NCBI RefSeq assembly: GCF_020181595.1
Contig: NZ_CP084028.1
Location: forward strand, 1,647,647-1,711,646
Length of the DNA stretch: 64,000 bases
From: [Mycobacterium] vasticus
GTDB taxonomy: Bacteria > Actinomycetota > Actinomycetes > Mycobacteriales > Mycobacteriaceae
Direction: 5' to 3'
The translations under genes and the position numbers were made by a program. Shown here one piece after another: positions 27,989 through 41,764 of the stretch. Positions within the stretch are counted from its first letter, which is position 1, and each line of letters begins with the position of its first letter. The notes beneath the pieces are model-generated. The model worked only from the letters and a program-made list of their open reading frames with translations, made no database searches and was not told the origin of the DNA.

Positions 27989-28642
27989 GTGGAGCTGACC
28001 ATCAGCGACGGCTACGCGGTCTACCGCGGGCCGGTGGGCGGCGGACCGATCCACCGCCACGGTGCCTACCAGATTGTGGTCGCCGGGCGCGGCGAGGTCA
28101 CCATGGTCGACCGGCCCGGAATCAGTTATCGCGGTGCCGCGCTGGTGATCTCGCCGATGACGGCCCATCGCATCCAGGCCGCAGCCGATCTGATCACCTA
28201 CTACATCGAGCCGCACTGCCGGTTCGCCGACGGATTACGGGAGCGGTACGCCCCCGGGATAGCGCTCGCCCCCGAACTGGTCGGACTGCGCCGGGACGAC
28301 GTCGCAACAGCATGCCGGGGAACGTCACAAGAGCTTGATCCTCGCCTGGTGACGGCACTGGCCATGCTGGCCGGCCGCGATGTCGCCATATCGGATCTTG
28401 CTGCCACACTGGGTATTTCGCCACAGCGCCTGCGGGCGCTGGCGCGCCGGGAATTGGGTATGCCGCTGACCCGGTGGCGGATCTGGGCGCGGCTGCGCCG
28501 GGCCGTCGAGGCGTTGCAGTCCGGTGTGCCGATGGCCGAGGCCGCGGTGACGGCCGGGTTCTCCGATCAGGCTCACTTCACCCGGCAGATGCGCGAGATG
28601 ATGGGCCTGACCCCGGCGGTAGTGCGCCACACCCTCGGGTGA
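27989..28642 (+). CDS. AraC-family transcription regulator
   Basis: A 217-residue regulator with a small N-terminal cupin-like sensing region (HRHGAYQIVVAGRGEVTM) and a C-terminal double helix-turn-helix. The latter shows ISDLAATLGISPQRLRALARRELGMPLTRWRIWARLRRAVEAL then EAAVTAGFSDQAHFTRQMREMMGLTP, the AraC signature. GTG start 4 bases after rsmE. It abuts the convergent methyltransferase gene, with stop codons touching. The ligand and target are not visible; a self- or neighbour-regulating role is a guess. Confidence 0.88.
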   Translation: MELTISDGYAVYRGPVGGGPIHRHGAYQIVVAGRGEVTMVDRPGISYRGAALVISPMTAHRIQAAADLITYYIEPHCRFADGLRERYAPGIALAPELVGLRRDDVATACRGTSQELDPRLVTALAMLAGRDVAISDLAATLGISPQRLRALARRELGMPLTRWRIWARLRRAVEALQSGVPMAEAAVTAGFSDQAHFTRQMREMMGLTPAVVRHTLG

Positions 28643-29305
28643 TCACCGTTTTCGGGCGGTATAGATCGAGATGGTTCCGTTGACGGTGGCGATCACTTCG
28701 GCCTCGCGAACATCGACGAAGCCGGCAGCCGAAATCAGTTCCGGGAGCACACCGTCGGCGTTGGGTTGGGTATCGGTCTTGCCGTCGGCGAACTGGACGA
28801 ACCGAAACGCCAAGCGCATCAACGGCGTCCGCTGCAACCCGAAATCGGCGATCACCAGCCGGCCTCCCGGGCGCAGCACCGCGAACATCGATGCCAGGAT
28901 GGCGCGTTTGACGCCCATCGGGCACTGATGCAGCACCAGGCTCGATGTCACGGCGTCCATCGACTCCGCGCCCACCGAATCCACCAGCGCATCGCCCATC
29001 CCGGTCAGCCAGCGGACTCGGGCGTCGGCATCTTTGCCGCGTGCCACCGCCAGGATCTTCGGATCGGGGTCCAGGCCGGTAACCGTGGCCTGCGGCTCGA
29101 CACGCGCAACCAGCAGCGCCAAAGATCCGGTGCCGCAACCCACGTCGAGGATCGCATCGCCGGGGCGCGGAGCCAGGTGCATGACGGTCAGTCCCCGCCA
29201 CAACCGCTCGCGCGTCATCGCCACGACGGTGTCGAAGAAGCCGGCGCCGAGCAGGCGGGTCGGCGCCAGCCGGCCCAGGGCGGGGGTGAAGGTCTCATCG
29301 CTCAT
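28643..29305 (-). CDS. Class I SAM-dependent methyltransferase
   Basis: A 220-residue methyltransferase with the class I fold: motif I LDVGCGTGSLALLVA, the acidic loop TGLDPDPKILAVA, SLVLHQCP, and VLRPGGRLVIADFG, as in UbiE/Coq5-type enzymes. The preferred start is the ATG at 29305 (MSDETFTPALGRLAPTRL); an ATG 17 codons upstream is also in frame. The substrate is unknown. It is convergent with the AraC gene. Nothing nearby fixes a pathway. Confidence 0.82.
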   Translation of the reverse strand: MSDETFTPALGRLAPTRLLGAGFFDTVVAMTRERLWRGLTVMHLAPRPGDAILDVGCGTGSLALLVARVEPQATVTGLDPDPKILAVARGKDADARVRWLTGMGDALVDSVGAESMDAVTSSLVLHQCPMGVKRAILASMFAVLRPGGRLVIADFGLQRTPLMRLAFRFVQFADGKTDTQPNADGVLPELISAAGFVDVREAEVIATVNGTISIYTARKR

Positions 29306-29352
29306 ACCGCCAGTCTCGCCCGGGCGGCACCGTGCCGTCTTGAACAAACCGC

Positions 29353-29736
29353 TCACCCGGTCGCGAACGACGCCAGCATGGCGGCGATGTCCTCGACCGA
29401 GAGCTCGCCGTGTTGGGCGACATCGTTTATGAACACCTCGGCCGCATCGACGTCGAATTCAGGCGAGAGCTCAACGCCGTTGATGTGCAGGAAGGTCCAC
29501 GCCGACGCCCATGCGGTGCGCTTGTTCCCGTCCACCATGGCATGGTTGCGGGCCAGTGACTGCAACAATCCCGCCGCCTTCGTGTACAGGTCGGGGTAGG
29601 CGTCCACGCCGAATACCGTCGCCCGGGGCCTCGCGACGGCGGAATCCAGCAGACCGTAGTCACCGACTTCACACGGCTGACCCACGGCGAACGCGCCGGC
29701 GGTGAGTACGTCGTCGCGGTCCAGGAACTCGGTCAA
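29353..29736 (-). CDS. doc: Doc-type toxin (Fic fold)
   Basis: A 127-residue Doc toxin, which in known cases phosphorylates and inactivates EF-Tu. The catalytic loop reads [16 protein letters not shown], matching the Doc version (HxFxxxNKRTA) rather than the AMP-transferring Fic loop. The start is the TTG at 29736, which overlaps the antitoxin stop as TTGA, so translation is coupled. Length is the family norm (about 126). It is the second gene of a two-gene toxin-antitoxin operon. Confidence 0.87.
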   Translation of the reverse strand: MTEFLDRDDVLTAGAFAVGQPCEVGDYGLLDSAVARPRATVFGVDAYPDLYTKAAGLLQSLARNHAMVDGNKRTAWASAWTFLHINGVELSPEFDVDAAEVFINDVAQHGELSVEDIAAMLASFATG

Positions 29737-29930
29737 GCCAGGCGACGATTCAATTCGGCGGAGCGTTGTGCCACCAGTGCAGCCGCCTCGGTGACTCGAC
29801 GGCGATGTTCGCTGGCTGCGGTGACAACCGCGCGATGGGCAAACGCGCGCAGCGAGACGTTCTCGTCGCCTGCGGCGGCGCGGACCGCGGCCAGCTCGTC
29901 CTCGGTGAAGGTGATGTTCAGAGACGGCAC
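29733..29930 (-). CDS. Antitoxin partner of the Doc toxin
   Basis: A 65-residue protein whose N-terminus, [35 protein letters not shown], has the strand-helix-helix pattern of a ribbon-helix-helix DNA-binding antitoxin. A charged C-terminal helix ([24 protein letters not shown]) probably wraps the toxin. It directly precedes doc with a 4-base overlap. GTG start at 29930, but the obvious ribosome-binding site (AGGAG) is 16 bases away and better placed for a six-codon minicistron. The family is assigned mainly from position and predicted fold. Confidence 0.75.
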   Translation of the reverse strand: MPSLNITFTEDELAAVRAAAGDENVSLRAFAHRAVVTAASEHRRRVTEAAALVAQRSAELNRRLA

Positions 29931-29937
29931 TCGACCA

Positions 29938-29969
29938 TGGTACCGCTCCTGGCACTGAATTTGGTACCG
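29938..29969. promoter_or_regulatory. Repeated TGGTACCG sites upstream of the toxin-antitoxin operon
   Basis: TGGTACCG occurs at 29938-29945 and 29962-29969, 24 bases apart, each holding the palindrome GGTACC. They lie 8-39 bases before the antitoxin start and between it and the divergent phoH gene. Spaced palindromes in this position are typical autoregulatory operators of toxin-antitoxin operons. Binding is inferred only. Confidence 0.35.
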
Positions 29970-30073
29970 ATTGGTCCGGGGCGAACCGCTGGGAGCTGAC
30001 GGAGGCCGACGGTAGACTGAGGCGTCCGTCTTATTGCTGTACAGGCCCCCAGGAAGCAGGCATCGGAAGCCAC

Positions 30074-31117
30074 GTGACGTCCCGCGATACCAGCGCCGCC
30101 TCCCAGGTTCGCAGCAGCATCGATGTTCCGCCCGACCTCGTCATGGGTCTGCTGGGTTCCGCCGACGAGAACCTGCGCGCGCTTGAGCGCCTCCTGACCG
30201 CCGACCTGCACGTACGCGGCAATGCGATCACCTTCTCCGGGGAACCGGCCGATGTGGCGCTGGCCGAGCGGGTGATCTCCGAGTTGGTGGCGATCGTTGC
30301 CGGTGGTCAGTCCCTGACGCCTGAGACCGTGCGGCACAGCGTCGGCATGCTGGTGGGAACCGGCAACGAGTCGCCGGCCGAAGTACTCAGCCTCGACATC
30401 CTGTCCCGGCGCGGCAAGACGATCCGGCCCAAGACGCTCAACCAGAAGCGCTATGTGGATGCGATCGACGCCAACACCATCGTGTTCGGCATCGGTCCGG
30501 CCGGCACGGGCAAGACCTACCTGGCCATGGCCAAGGCGGTCAGCGCGCTGCAGTCCAAACAGGTGACCCGCATCATCCTGACCCGGCCGGCGGTGGAAGC
30601 CGGTGAGAGCCTTGGCTTTCTGCCCGGCACGCTGAGCGAGAAGATCGACCCGTATCTGCGTCCGCTCTACGACGCACTGCACGACATGATGGACGCCGAG
30701 CTGATTCCCAAGCTGATGAGCTCCGGGGTGATCGAGGTGGCGCCGCTGGCGTACATGCGCGGCCGCTCCCTCAACAGCGCGTTCATCATTCTCGACGAGG
30801 CGCAGAACACCACCGCCGAGCAGATGAAGATGTTCCTGACCCGGCTGGGGTTCGGCTCCAAGATGGTCGTCACCGGCGACGTCACCCAGATCGACCTGCC
30901 GGGCGGGGCGAAGTCGGGCCTGCGGGCCGCGGTGGACATCCTCGACGAGATAGACGACATCTGCGTCGCGGAGCTGACCAGCGTGGACGTGGTCCGACAC
31001 CGGCTGGTCTCCGACATCGTCGACGCCTATTCCCGCCACGAGGCGCAGCGCACCGGGCCCGGGCTGGAGATGAACCGGGCGTCGCGGCGCGCATCACAAG
31101 GCAGGTCGCGCCGATGA
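30074..31117 (+). CDS. phoH: PhoH-like ATPase
   Basis: A 347-residue cytoplasmic P-loop ATPase of the PhoH family (Rv2368c, PhoH1), linked to RNA metabolism and ribosome maturation through its neighbour YbeY. Seen: Walker [13 protein letters not shown], the [15 protein letters not shown] segment, Walker [12 protein letters not shown], and [14 protein letters not shown] start at 30074. Its stop overlaps the ybeY start (ATGA). It opens the phoH-ybeY-corC-era operon. Confidence 0.94.
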   Translation: MTSRDTSAASQVRSSIDVPPDLVMGLLGSADENLRALERLLTADLHVRGNAITFSGEPADVALAERVISELVAIVAGGQSLTPETVRHSVGMLVGTGNESPAEVLSLDILSRRGKTIRPKTLNQKRYVDAIDANTIVFGIGPAGTGKTYLAMAKAVSALQSKQVTRIILTRPAVEAGESLGFLPGTLSEKIDPYLRPLYDALHDMMDAELIPKLMSSGVIEVAPLAYMRGRSLNSAFIILDEAQNTTAEQMKMFLTRLGFGSKMVVTGDVTQIDLPGGAKSGLRAAVDILDEIDDICVAELTSVDVVRHRLVSDIVDAYSRHEAQRTGPGLEMNRASRRASQGRSRR

Positions 31118-31650
31118 GCATCGAGGTCTCCAACGAGTCCGGCCTGGACGTCTCCGAGGTCGAGCTGGTCAGCGTCGCCAAGTTCGTGCTGGCGAAGATG
31201 GACGTCAATCCGGGTGCGGAGCTGTCGATGGTGTTGCTGGACACCGCCGCGATGGCCGACCTGCACATGCGCTGGATGGACCTGCCCGGGCCCACCGACG
31301 TGATGAGCTTCCCGATGGACGAGCTGGAGCCCGGCGGCCGCCCGGACGCCCCCGAGCCCGGCCCGTCGATGCTCGGCGACATCGCGCTGTGCCCGGAGTT
31401 CGCCGCCGAGCAGGCTGCCGCGTCCGGGCATTCGCTCGGCCAGGAGCTGGCACTGCTCACCGTCCACGGCGTCCTGCACCTGCTGGGCTACGACCACGCC
31501 GAGCCGGACGAGGAAAAAGAGATGTTCGCGCTGCAGCGCCGGCTGCTGGAGGAGTGGGTGGCCGACCAGGTGGAGACCTACCGGGTGCAGACCCAGAGCG
31601 AGAAGGACCGCCGGTTGCTGGACAAGTCCAGGTACTTCGACGAACTGTGA
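31114..31650 (+). CDS. ybeY: YbeY endoribonuclease / rRNA maturation factor
   Basis: A 178-residue metallo-endoribonuclease needed for 16S rRNA 3' processing and ribosome quality control. The zinc-binding signature [11 protein letters not shown] is complete near residue 123, preceded by [11 protein letters not shown] and [10 protein letters not shown]. It overlaps phoH by 4 bases, and the next gene starts inside its stop. The order matches Rv2368c-Rv2367c-Rv2366c. Confidence 0.96.
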   Translation: MSIEVSNESGLDVSEVELVSVAKFVLAKMDVNPGAELSMVLLDTAAMADLHMRWMDLPGPTDVMSFPMDELEPGGRPDAPEPGPSMLGDIALCPEFAAEQAAASGHSLGQELALLTVHGVLHLLGYDHAEPDEEKEMFALQRRLLEEWVADQVETYRVQTQSEKDRRLLDKSRYFDEL

Positions 31651-32945
31651 GCAGCACACCGCTGTTACTCGGCGTGATCGCGCTGATCGGCCTGGGCGGG
31701 CTGTTCGCGGCGATCGATGCGGCGGTCACCACCGTCTCGCCGGCGCGGGTCGAGGAGTTGGTGCGGGCCAAACGTCCCGGCGCGGTGTGGCTGAACAAAC
31801 TGCTGACCGAGCGACCGCAATACATCAACCTGGTGGTGCTGCTGCGCATCACCTGCGAGATCACCGCCACCGCACTGCTGGTGTTCCTCCTGCACGCGGT
31901 GCTCGGCCTCGACTGGGGGCTGTTCGGTGCCGCCGCGGTCATGGTGGTGGTGAGCTTCGTGGTGATCGGCGTGGGCCCACGAACCCTGGGCCGCCAGAAC
32001 GCCTACTCGATCGCCTTGGCGACAGCGCTTCCGCTGCAAGTCATTTCGGTGCTGCTCACACCGATCAGCCGGGTGCTGGTGGTGCTGGGCAACGCGCTGA
32101 CCCCGGGGCGCGGCTTCCGCAACGGGCCGTTCGCCTCCGAAATCGAGTTACGTGAGGTCGTCGACCTGGCACAGCAGCGCGGGGTGGTGGCCGCCGATGA
32201 GCGCCGGATGATCCAGTCGGTGTTCGAGCTGGCCGACACCCCCGCCCGCGAGGTGATGGTGCCGCGCACCGAGATGGTCTGGATCGAGCACGACAAGTCC
32301 GCCGGCCAGGCCACCTCGTTGGCGGTGCGCAGCGGCCACTCCCGCATCCCGGTGGTCGGCGAGAACGTCGATGACATTCTCGGCGTGGTTTATCTCAAAG
32401 ACCTTGTCCAGCAGACCTATTACTCGACGAACGGCGGACGCGACACCACCGTGGCGCAGGTGATGCGACCGGCGGTGTTCATGCCGGACTCCAAGGCGCT
32501 CGACGCCCTGCTGCACGACATGCAGCGCAGCCGCTACCACATGGCCCTGCTGGTCGACGAGTACGGCGCGATAGCCGGCCTGGTGACCATCGAGGATGTG
32601 TTGGAGGAGATCGTCGGGGAGATCGCCGACGAGTACGACCAGGGTGAAGTCGCCCCGGTGCAGGATTTGGGCGACAACAGGTTTCGGGTTTCCGCGCGGC
32701 TGCCCATCGAGGACGTCGGTGAGTTGTGCGGCGTGGAGTTCGACCCGGATCTGGACGTCGAGACCGTGGGCGGTCTGCTGGCGCTGGAGCTCGGCCGGGT
32801 TGCGCTGCCCGGCTCCGAGGTAACCTCACACGGGCTGCGGCTGCAGGCCGAAGGCAACCGTGACGGCCGGGGGCGGGTGCGGATCGCCACCGTACTGATC
32901 ACTCCGGCCGCGGAGCCCGACGGCGAGGAGGCAGCAGATGACTGA
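31647..32945 (+). CDS. Membrane CBS-domain protein (CorC/HlyC, Rv2366c-like)
   Basis: A 432-residue protein with an N-terminal DUF21-type membrane region of about three to four helices, then a CBS pair ([62 protein letters not shown]), then a CorC/HlyC C-terminal domain. Related proteins act in divalent-cation (Mg/Co) efflux or homeostasis. I chose the GTG at 31647, inside the ybeY stop, giving [26 protein letters not shown]. It overlaps era by 8 bases. The name hemolysin used for relatives is not supported by anything here. Confidence 0.9.
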   Translation: MSSTPLLLGVIALIGLGGLFAAIDAAVTTVSPARVEELVRAKRPGAVWLNKLLTERPQYINLVVLLRITCEITATALLVFLLHAVLGLDWGLFGAAAVMVVVSFVVIGVGPRTLGRQNAYSIALATALPLQVISVLLTPISRVLVVLGNALTPGRGFRNGPFASEIELREVVDLAQQRGVVAADERRMIQSVFELADTPAREVMVPRTEMVWIEHDKSAGQATSLAVRSGHSRIPVVGENVDDILGVVYLKDLVQQTYYSTNGGRDTTVAQVMRPAVFMPDSKALDALLHDMQRSRYHMALLVDEYGAIAGLVTIEDVLEEIVGEIADEYDQGEVAPVQDLGDNRFRVSARLPIEDVGELCGVEFDPDLDVETVGGLLALELGRVALPGSEVTSHGLRLQAEGNRDGRGRVRIATVLITPAAEPDGEEAADD

Positions 32946-33843
32946 ATTCCATTCCGGCTTCGTGTGTTTCGTCGGACGCCCCAACACCGGCAAGTCCACA
33001 TTGACCAACGCGCTGGTGGGGCAGAAGGTGGCGATCACCTCCAACCGGCCGCAGACCACCCGGCACACCATCCGCGGCATCGTGCACCGTGATGACTTCC
33101 AGATCATCCTGGTCGACACTCCCGGGCTGCACCGTCCGCGCACCCTGCTGGGCAAGCGGCTCAACGACCTGGTCCGCGACACCTACTCCCAGGTCGACGT
33201 CATCGGGCTGTGTATCCCGGCTGATGAGGCGATCGGCCCGGGGGACCGCTGGATCATCGAACAGATCCGGGAGGTCGCCCCCAAGACCACGCTGGTGGTC
33301 GTCGTCACCAAGATCGACAAGACCTCGCGCGATCGGGTCGCCGCGCAGCTGGTGGCCGTCGGGGAGCTGGCACCGGAGGCCGAGATCGTGCCGGTGTCGG
33401 CCGTCAGCGGTGAACAGGTCGATGTGCTGATCGGCGTGCTGGCCGCGGCGCTGCCGGTGGGGCCGGCCTTCTACCCCGACGGCGAGCTGACCGACGAGCC
33501 GGAAGAGACATTGATGGCCGAGTTCATCCGGGAGGCCGCGCTGGAAGGGGTGCGAGACGAACTGCCGCACTCGCTGGCGGTGGTGATCGACGACATCGAA
33601 AGGCGTGAGGGCCAGGACGGCAAGGACGACCTGATCAAGGTGTACGCGCTGCTCTACGTCGAACGCGACAGTCAGAAGGGGATCGTGATCGGCCGGGGCG
33701 GCGCCAGGCTGCGCGAGGTGGGCACCGCCGCGCGCACCCAGATCGAGAAGCTTCTGGGCACCAAAGTCTTTCTCGACCTGCGGGTCAAGGTCGCCAAGAA
33801 TTGGCAGCGTGACCCGAAACAGCTCGGTCGCCTCGGCTTCTGA
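32938..33843 (+). CDS. era: GTPase Era
   Basis: A 301-residue ribosome-assembly GTPase that binds 16S rRNA near its 3' end. G motifs: GRPNTGKST (residues 10-18), RHTIRGI, DTPGLH and TKID. The C-terminal KH domain has [19 protein letters not shown] and ends [15 protein letters not shown]. It is the last gene of the phoH-ybeY-corC-era operon, so proteins acting at the same 16S 3' end are co-produced. ATG start 8 bases inside the upstream gene. Confidence 0.96.
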   Translation: MTEFHSGFVCFVGRPNTGKSTLTNALVGQKVAITSNRPQTTRHTIRGIVHRDDFQIILVDTPGLHRPRTLLGKRLNDLVRDTYSQVDVIGLCIPADEAIGPGDRWIIEQIREVAPKTTLVVVVTKIDKTSRDRVAAQLVAVGELAPEAEIVPVSAVSGEQVDVLIGVLAAALPVGPAFYPDGELTDEPEETLMAEFIREAALEGVRDELPHSLAVVIDDIERREGQDGKDDLIKVYALLYVERDSQKGIVIGRGGARLREVGTAARTQIEKLLGTKVFLDLRVKVAKNWQRDPKQLGRLGF

Positions 33844-33921
33844 GCACTCCCGACGGACACGCCGACCACCCACCTGGGACGTGCGCCCGCTCCGCAGCGC
33901 GGCATTGGGTACATTCCTTGG

Positions 33922-34596
33922 GTGCCGGTACGCAAGTCGTTGCTCGTCTCCTCTGTTGGCCTGGTCCTGTGTGCGCAAGCACTGACGGGTTGCGGAGGGA
34001 GCCATAAGCCCTTCGACACCACCAAGCTGTTCAACGTCGAGTCGACGTTCGGTTCGGACTTCAAGACCCAGCACCAAGGTCCCAAGGACATCGACCCCAA
34101 GATCCTCGGGCCGCAGAAGATGCCGCCCGGCGTGACCTTCGAGCCGTCGGACTGCGCCGACTACGCGTCCAGCAGCGGCCGGCCACCCAAGGGCATCCGG
34201 GGCAAGATGTCGATGCTGTCGGTCAACGGCGCCGGTAACCAGCTCGTCGCGATCGCCATGCAGGCCGACTCGGACATTCCCTACGACTCCGCGCTCGCCG
34301 AGAAGTGCAAGCACGTGTCGTTCGAGGCCGGCAAGCTCACCGGCTACCTCGACGCGGTCGACGCCCCTGCCATCGACAAGGCGCAGACATCGGGTTCGCA
34401 CTCGGAGATCGAGATCACCGACAAGGAAGGGCAGCAGCAGTCCCGCGAGTCCTACACCTTCACCGCCTACCTCGGCGACGCGATGGTGCAGGTCACCGCG
34501 ACGCCTGCGCCGGTGCGCGGTCAGCCGCCGGCGATGGTCGACGCCGACCGGGCCCGCCAGCTGCTTGTCGATGCGGTCGCAGCGCTGCGCAGCTGA
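33922..34596 (+). CDS. Mycobacterial lipoprotein of unknown function
   Basis: A 224-residue exported lipoprotein. The signal sequence ends in ALTGC, a good lipobox with the acylated Cys near residue 24, followed by GGSHKPFD. Two further cysteines (DCADYASS and EKCKHVS) may form a disulphide, as in the DUF5642 / PknH-sensor-like surface proteins of mycobacteria. The GTG start at 33922 gives MPVRKSLLVSSV. It lies between era and a flavin monooxygenase. No enzymatic motif is visible. Confidence 0.8.
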   Translation: MPVRKSLLVSSVGLVLCAQALTGCGGSHKPFDTTKLFNVESTFGSDFKTQHQGPKDIDPKILGPQKMPPGVTFEPSDCADYASSSGRPPKGIRGKMSMLSVNGAGNQLVAIAMQADSDIPYDSALAEKCKHVSFEAGKLTGYLDAVDAPAIDKAQTSGSHSEIEITDKEGQQQSRESYTFTAYLGDAMVQVTATPAPVRGQPPAMVDADRARQLLVDAVAALRS

Positions 34597-34602
34597 CGCT
34601 GA

Positions 34603-36932
<2,330 letters not shown>

Positions 36933-36945
36933 CGGGCGGTTCAGT

Positions 36946-37311
36946 TCAGTAGTTGTTGCAGGAACCGGCGACCGAGGTGATCGTGCCGATGTACTGCTGC
37001 GCCTCGGGCATGCCCGAGATCATGGTCGCCAGCTGCTGCCGCTTGGCGGGGGGCGCGTTCAGGAACATCTGCAGCATGCCCTGCACGTTCGGCGCGGCGT
37101 CGAACTCACCGGCCGCGGCCGGGTTCTCGGCGTGCAGTGCCCGGTTGACCTGTCCGTAGTTGCACGTGGTGTTGACGAACGGCGTGAGGTCGGGGCTAGC
37201 GGACGCCAATCCGGCTCCCATGGACAGCGGCAGCGACAGCGCCAGACTGCCAGCCGCGACAGCAAGCTTGGTCAACGACAGAGTGGCCATTTTCGAAAAC
37301 GCCTTTCGCAT
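36946..37311 (-). CDS. Secreted hemophore-related protein
   Basis: A 121-residue exported protein of the mycobacterial haem-binding (MHB, Rv0203-like) group. It has a signal peptide with cleavage near LASASP, then a small helical domain with two conserved cysteines (NTTCNYGQVNRAL and VAGSCNNY) and the middle block QMFLNAPPAKRQQLATMISGMPEAQQY. Family members bind haem outside the cell and pass it to membrane transporters. The start may be the ATG at 37311 or one 7 codons later (MATLSLTKLAV). No IdeR box is seen upstream, so iron control is not evident. Confidence 0.78.
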   Translation of the reverse strand: MRKAFSKMATLSLTKLAVAAGSLALSLPLSMGAGLASASPDLTPFVNTTCNYGQVNRALHAENPAAAGEFDAAPNVQGMLQMFLNAPPAKRQQLATMISGMPEAQQYIGTITSVAGSCNNY

Positions 37312-37414
37312 GGTGAACGCTACGCGGATTACGCAGTCCGGTACGACCGTGTCAGCTTAGCGGACAGTCGCAGACCGCGCAGAAGGCCAAGTCGCAGGGG
37401 GTTTTCCGCCGACT

Positions 37415-38860
37415 CTACGGGCGCCGGTCGGGCTGGGTGCGCCACCACGGCGTGGGTTGCTTGGCGGCCCAGCCGCTGATGCCCTCCAGTTCGGCGGCCA
37501 GCGAAACCAGCCGGCCGTCGCTGTGTGCGGGCCCCATCAGCTGCACCCCGATCGGCAGCCCGTCGGCGGTGAATCCGGCCGGCACGTTGACCGACGGCCA
37601 GCCCAGCAGGTTCCACGGCCAGGTCACCGGGCAGGCGGCGATCATGGCCCGATCGGTTTCGGTGGTGCTCAGATCGTCGAACTTGTTCACCAGCGGTGGG
37701 GGCTGGGCGGTGGTGGGCGCCAGAACCACGTCGACGATCCGGAAGATGGAGCCCACCCGGCGCCTGTCTTTGATCTCGTGGGCGCGGGCCTGGCGCAGGA
37801 TCGCCTGGGACAGCAGCCGGCCGGTACGCATGTTCGACAGCGTCCGAGGGTCCAGGTCGGCCGGGTCGTAACGCCCGCCGGCGTTGAACACCCCGGCGGT
37901 CGAGCGGGCGAGAAAGTTCCAGGACAGCCGTAGGCCGTAGTCCGGATTTCCAGGCACCACGCTGTGCCCGAGCAGGCGCAGCTGGGCGGCGACATGTTCC
38001 AGCGCGGCCCTGATCTCCGGATGCAGGCGCGCCGGGAACCCCGTGAAGGGGAACCGGGTGGAGATCGCGATCCGCAGCGGCCCGGGGGCGGTGCGCACGT
38101 AGTCGGAGACGGTCACCGGCGGTGGCTGGTGGCGATCGCCCTCGACGTTGCCCGACGCCGCATCCAGCACCAGCGCGGCGTCCTCGACGGTACGGGCCAG
38201 TACGCCGTTGACCGTGATCCCGTTGAACGCCTCCGGCAGCGGCCAGGTGGAGATCCGGCCCCGCTGCGGTTTGATGCCGACCAGGTGGGTCCATGCGGCG
38301 GGGATGCGCACGCTGCCGGCGCCGTCCGAGCCGATCGCCGCGGCGACCAGGCCCGCCGCAACGGCCGCGGCGCTGCCGCCCGAGGACCCGCCCGGGGTGT
38401 GCCGGCGCGACCAGGGATTGCGGGTATGGCCGAAGCCCGGACCGCTGGTGAACGGCCATTGACCCAGCTCGCAGGTGTTGGTCTTGCCGACGATCACCGC
38501 GCCGGCGGCTCGCAGGCGCCGGACCATCTCGGCGTCGTCGCCGGCCGGCTCGACGTAGCCGGAGGTGCCGAACGAGGTGGGGACACCCGCGATGTCGGTG
38601 TCGTCCTTGACCGCGATCGGGATGCCCAACAGCGGCGCCCGCCCGCCGGCCGCCCGGCGCCGGTCGGCTTCGGTAGCTTGGGCCAGCGCGGACTCGGTGA
38701 ACACCACCCGGAAGGCGTTGAGTGTGGACTGGCTGGCGTCGATGGCGTGCAACGAACGGCGGACCAGCTCGACCGAGGTCACCGCGCCGCTGGCCAGTTG
38801 GTAGAGCTGCTCGGTGACGGTGGGGAAACGGGCGCCGGACGGCGCGGGCGGATAGGTCAT
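37415..38860 (-). CDS. amiA2: Amidase (AmiA2-like)
   Basis: A 481-residue amidase-signature enzyme that hydrolyses carboxamides. The Ser-cisSer-Lys set is visible: Lys in PIAVKDDTDIAG and the serines in TPGGSSGGSAAAVAAG and AIGSDGAGSVRIPA. The ATG at 38860 (MTYPPAPSGARFPTV) gives the family length; Rv2363 is about 484. It is divergent from recO, the same arrangement as in M. tuberculosis. The long open frame continuing upstream to 39823 is antisense to recO and is not part of the gene. Confidence 0.93.
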   Translation of the reverse strand: MTYPPAPSGARFPTVTEQLYQLASGAVTSVELVRRSLHAIDASQSTLNAFRVVFTESALAQATEADRRRAAGGRAPLLGIPIAVKDDTDIAGVPTSFGTSGYVEPAGDDAEMVRRLRAAGAVIVGKTNTCELGQWPFTSGPGFGHTRNPWSRRHTPGGSSGGSAAAVAAGLVAAAIGSDGAGSVRIPAAWTHLVGIKPQRGRISTWPLPEAFNGITVNGVLARTVEDAALVLDAASGNVEGDRHQPPPVTVSDYVRTAPGPLRIAISTRFPFTGFPARLHPEIRAALEHVAAQLRLLGHSVVPGNPDYGLRLSWNFLARSTAGVFNAGGRYDPADLDPRTLSNMRTGRLLSQAILRQARAHEIKDRRRVGSIFRIVDVVLAPTTAQPPPLVNKFDDLSTTETDRAMIAACPVTWPWNLLGWPSVNVPAGFTADGLPIGVQLMGPAHSDGRLVSLAAELEGISGWAAKQPTPWWRTQPDRRP

Positions 38861-38935
38861 CGGTGATGAGACTATCGGCGTGCCACGCCGGTCGCCGTCC
38901 TCGCAACGCGTCCGGTGCAGTGCGAAACTGGTGCG

Positions 38936-39721
38936 ATGCGGCTGTACCGGGACCGGGCGGTGGTGCTGCGCCAGCACAAGCTCGGCGAGGCCGACCGGAT
39001 CGTCACTTTGCTCACCCGCGACCACGGGCTGGTTCGCGCGGTGGCCAAGGGCGTGCGTCGTACCCGCAGTAAGTTCGGCGCCCGACTGGAACCGTTCGCG
39101 CACATCGACGTGCAGCTGCATCCGGGGCGCAACCTCGACATCGTCACCCAGGTGGTGTCGGTGGACTCGTTCGCCGGTGACATCGTCAGCGACTACGGCC
39201 GCTACACCTGCGCCTGCGTGATGCTGGAGACCGCCGAGCGCCTGGCCGGTGCCGAGCGCGCCCCGGCGACGGCGCTGCACCGGCTCACCGTCGGTGCACT
39301 GCGGGCGGTAGCCGACGGCAGCCGCCCGCGTGAGCTGGTGTTGGACGCCTATCTTCTGCGCGCCATGTCGGTGGCGGGCTGGGCGCCGGCGTTGACCGAG
39401 TGCGCCCGCTGTGCCACCCCCGGCCCGCACCGGGCGTTTCATGTCGCCGCCGGCGGCAGCGTCTGCGCGCATTGCCGCCCGGCCGGGGCGACCACCCCGC
39501 CGGTGGGTGTGCTGGAGCTGATGTCGGCGCTGCATGACGGGGACTGGGAGGGTGCGGAGATCGCCACGGCGGCGCACCGCAGCCACGCCAGCGGACTGGT
39601 GGCCGCGCATCTGCAGTGGCATCTGGAGCGGCGGCTGCGGACGTTGCCGCTGGTGGAACGGGTCCAGCGGGCGAGCCAGAACATCGACGCCGGGGCGGAC
39701 CCAGAAGCGGACGCGGTCTGA
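38936..39721 (+). CDS. recO: DNA repair protein RecO
   Basis: A 261-residue RecF-pathway protein that anneals SSB-coated single strands and helps load RecA. It has the N-terminal OB fold (MRLYRDRAVVLRQHKLGEADRIVTLLTRDHGLVRAVAKGVRRTRSKFG read in part) and a four-cysteine zinc site (CARCATPGPH ... CAHC). ATG at 38936 gives the standard N-terminus; an ATG seven codons upstream is less likely. It is divergent from amiA2. In M. tuberculosis uppS follows directly; here two genes intervene. Confidence 0.95.
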   Translation: MRLYRDRAVVLRQHKLGEADRIVTLLTRDHGLVRAVAKGVRRTRSKFGARLEPFAHIDVQLHPGRNLDIVTQVVSVDSFAGDIVSDYGRYTCACVMLETAERLAGAERAPATALHRLTVGALRAVADGSRPRELVLDAYLLRAMSVAGWAPALTECARCATPGPHRAFHVAAGGSVCAHCRPAGATTPPVGVLELMSALHDGDWEGAEIATAAHRSHASGLVAAHLQWHLERRLRTLPLVERVQRASQNIDAGADPEADAV

Positions 39722-39840
39722 GGGTGCCGGCCGCGAGTGCCGAGCCGGGCGATTGGGCCGGTTTCGGCGGACTGGTCCGGGCTCGGCGGTAGGCTGGTGC
39801 GACTTCACGATCCGAGGGCTCAATCCGGAAGGCAGGCCGA

Positions 39841-41693
<1,853 letters not shown>

Positions 41694-41764
41694 ACAGGCG
41701 GGCCGCCACGGCGGATGCACGGTAGCTGCGGGCGGCGCCAAGCCGTTCGGGCAGGATGGAACTC

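Noticed and set aside
38861..39823. A 321-codon N-terminal extension of the amidase.
   Set aside because: It lies antisense to recO, has low-complexity Arg/Gly composition, and the ATG at 38860 gives the family's normal length.
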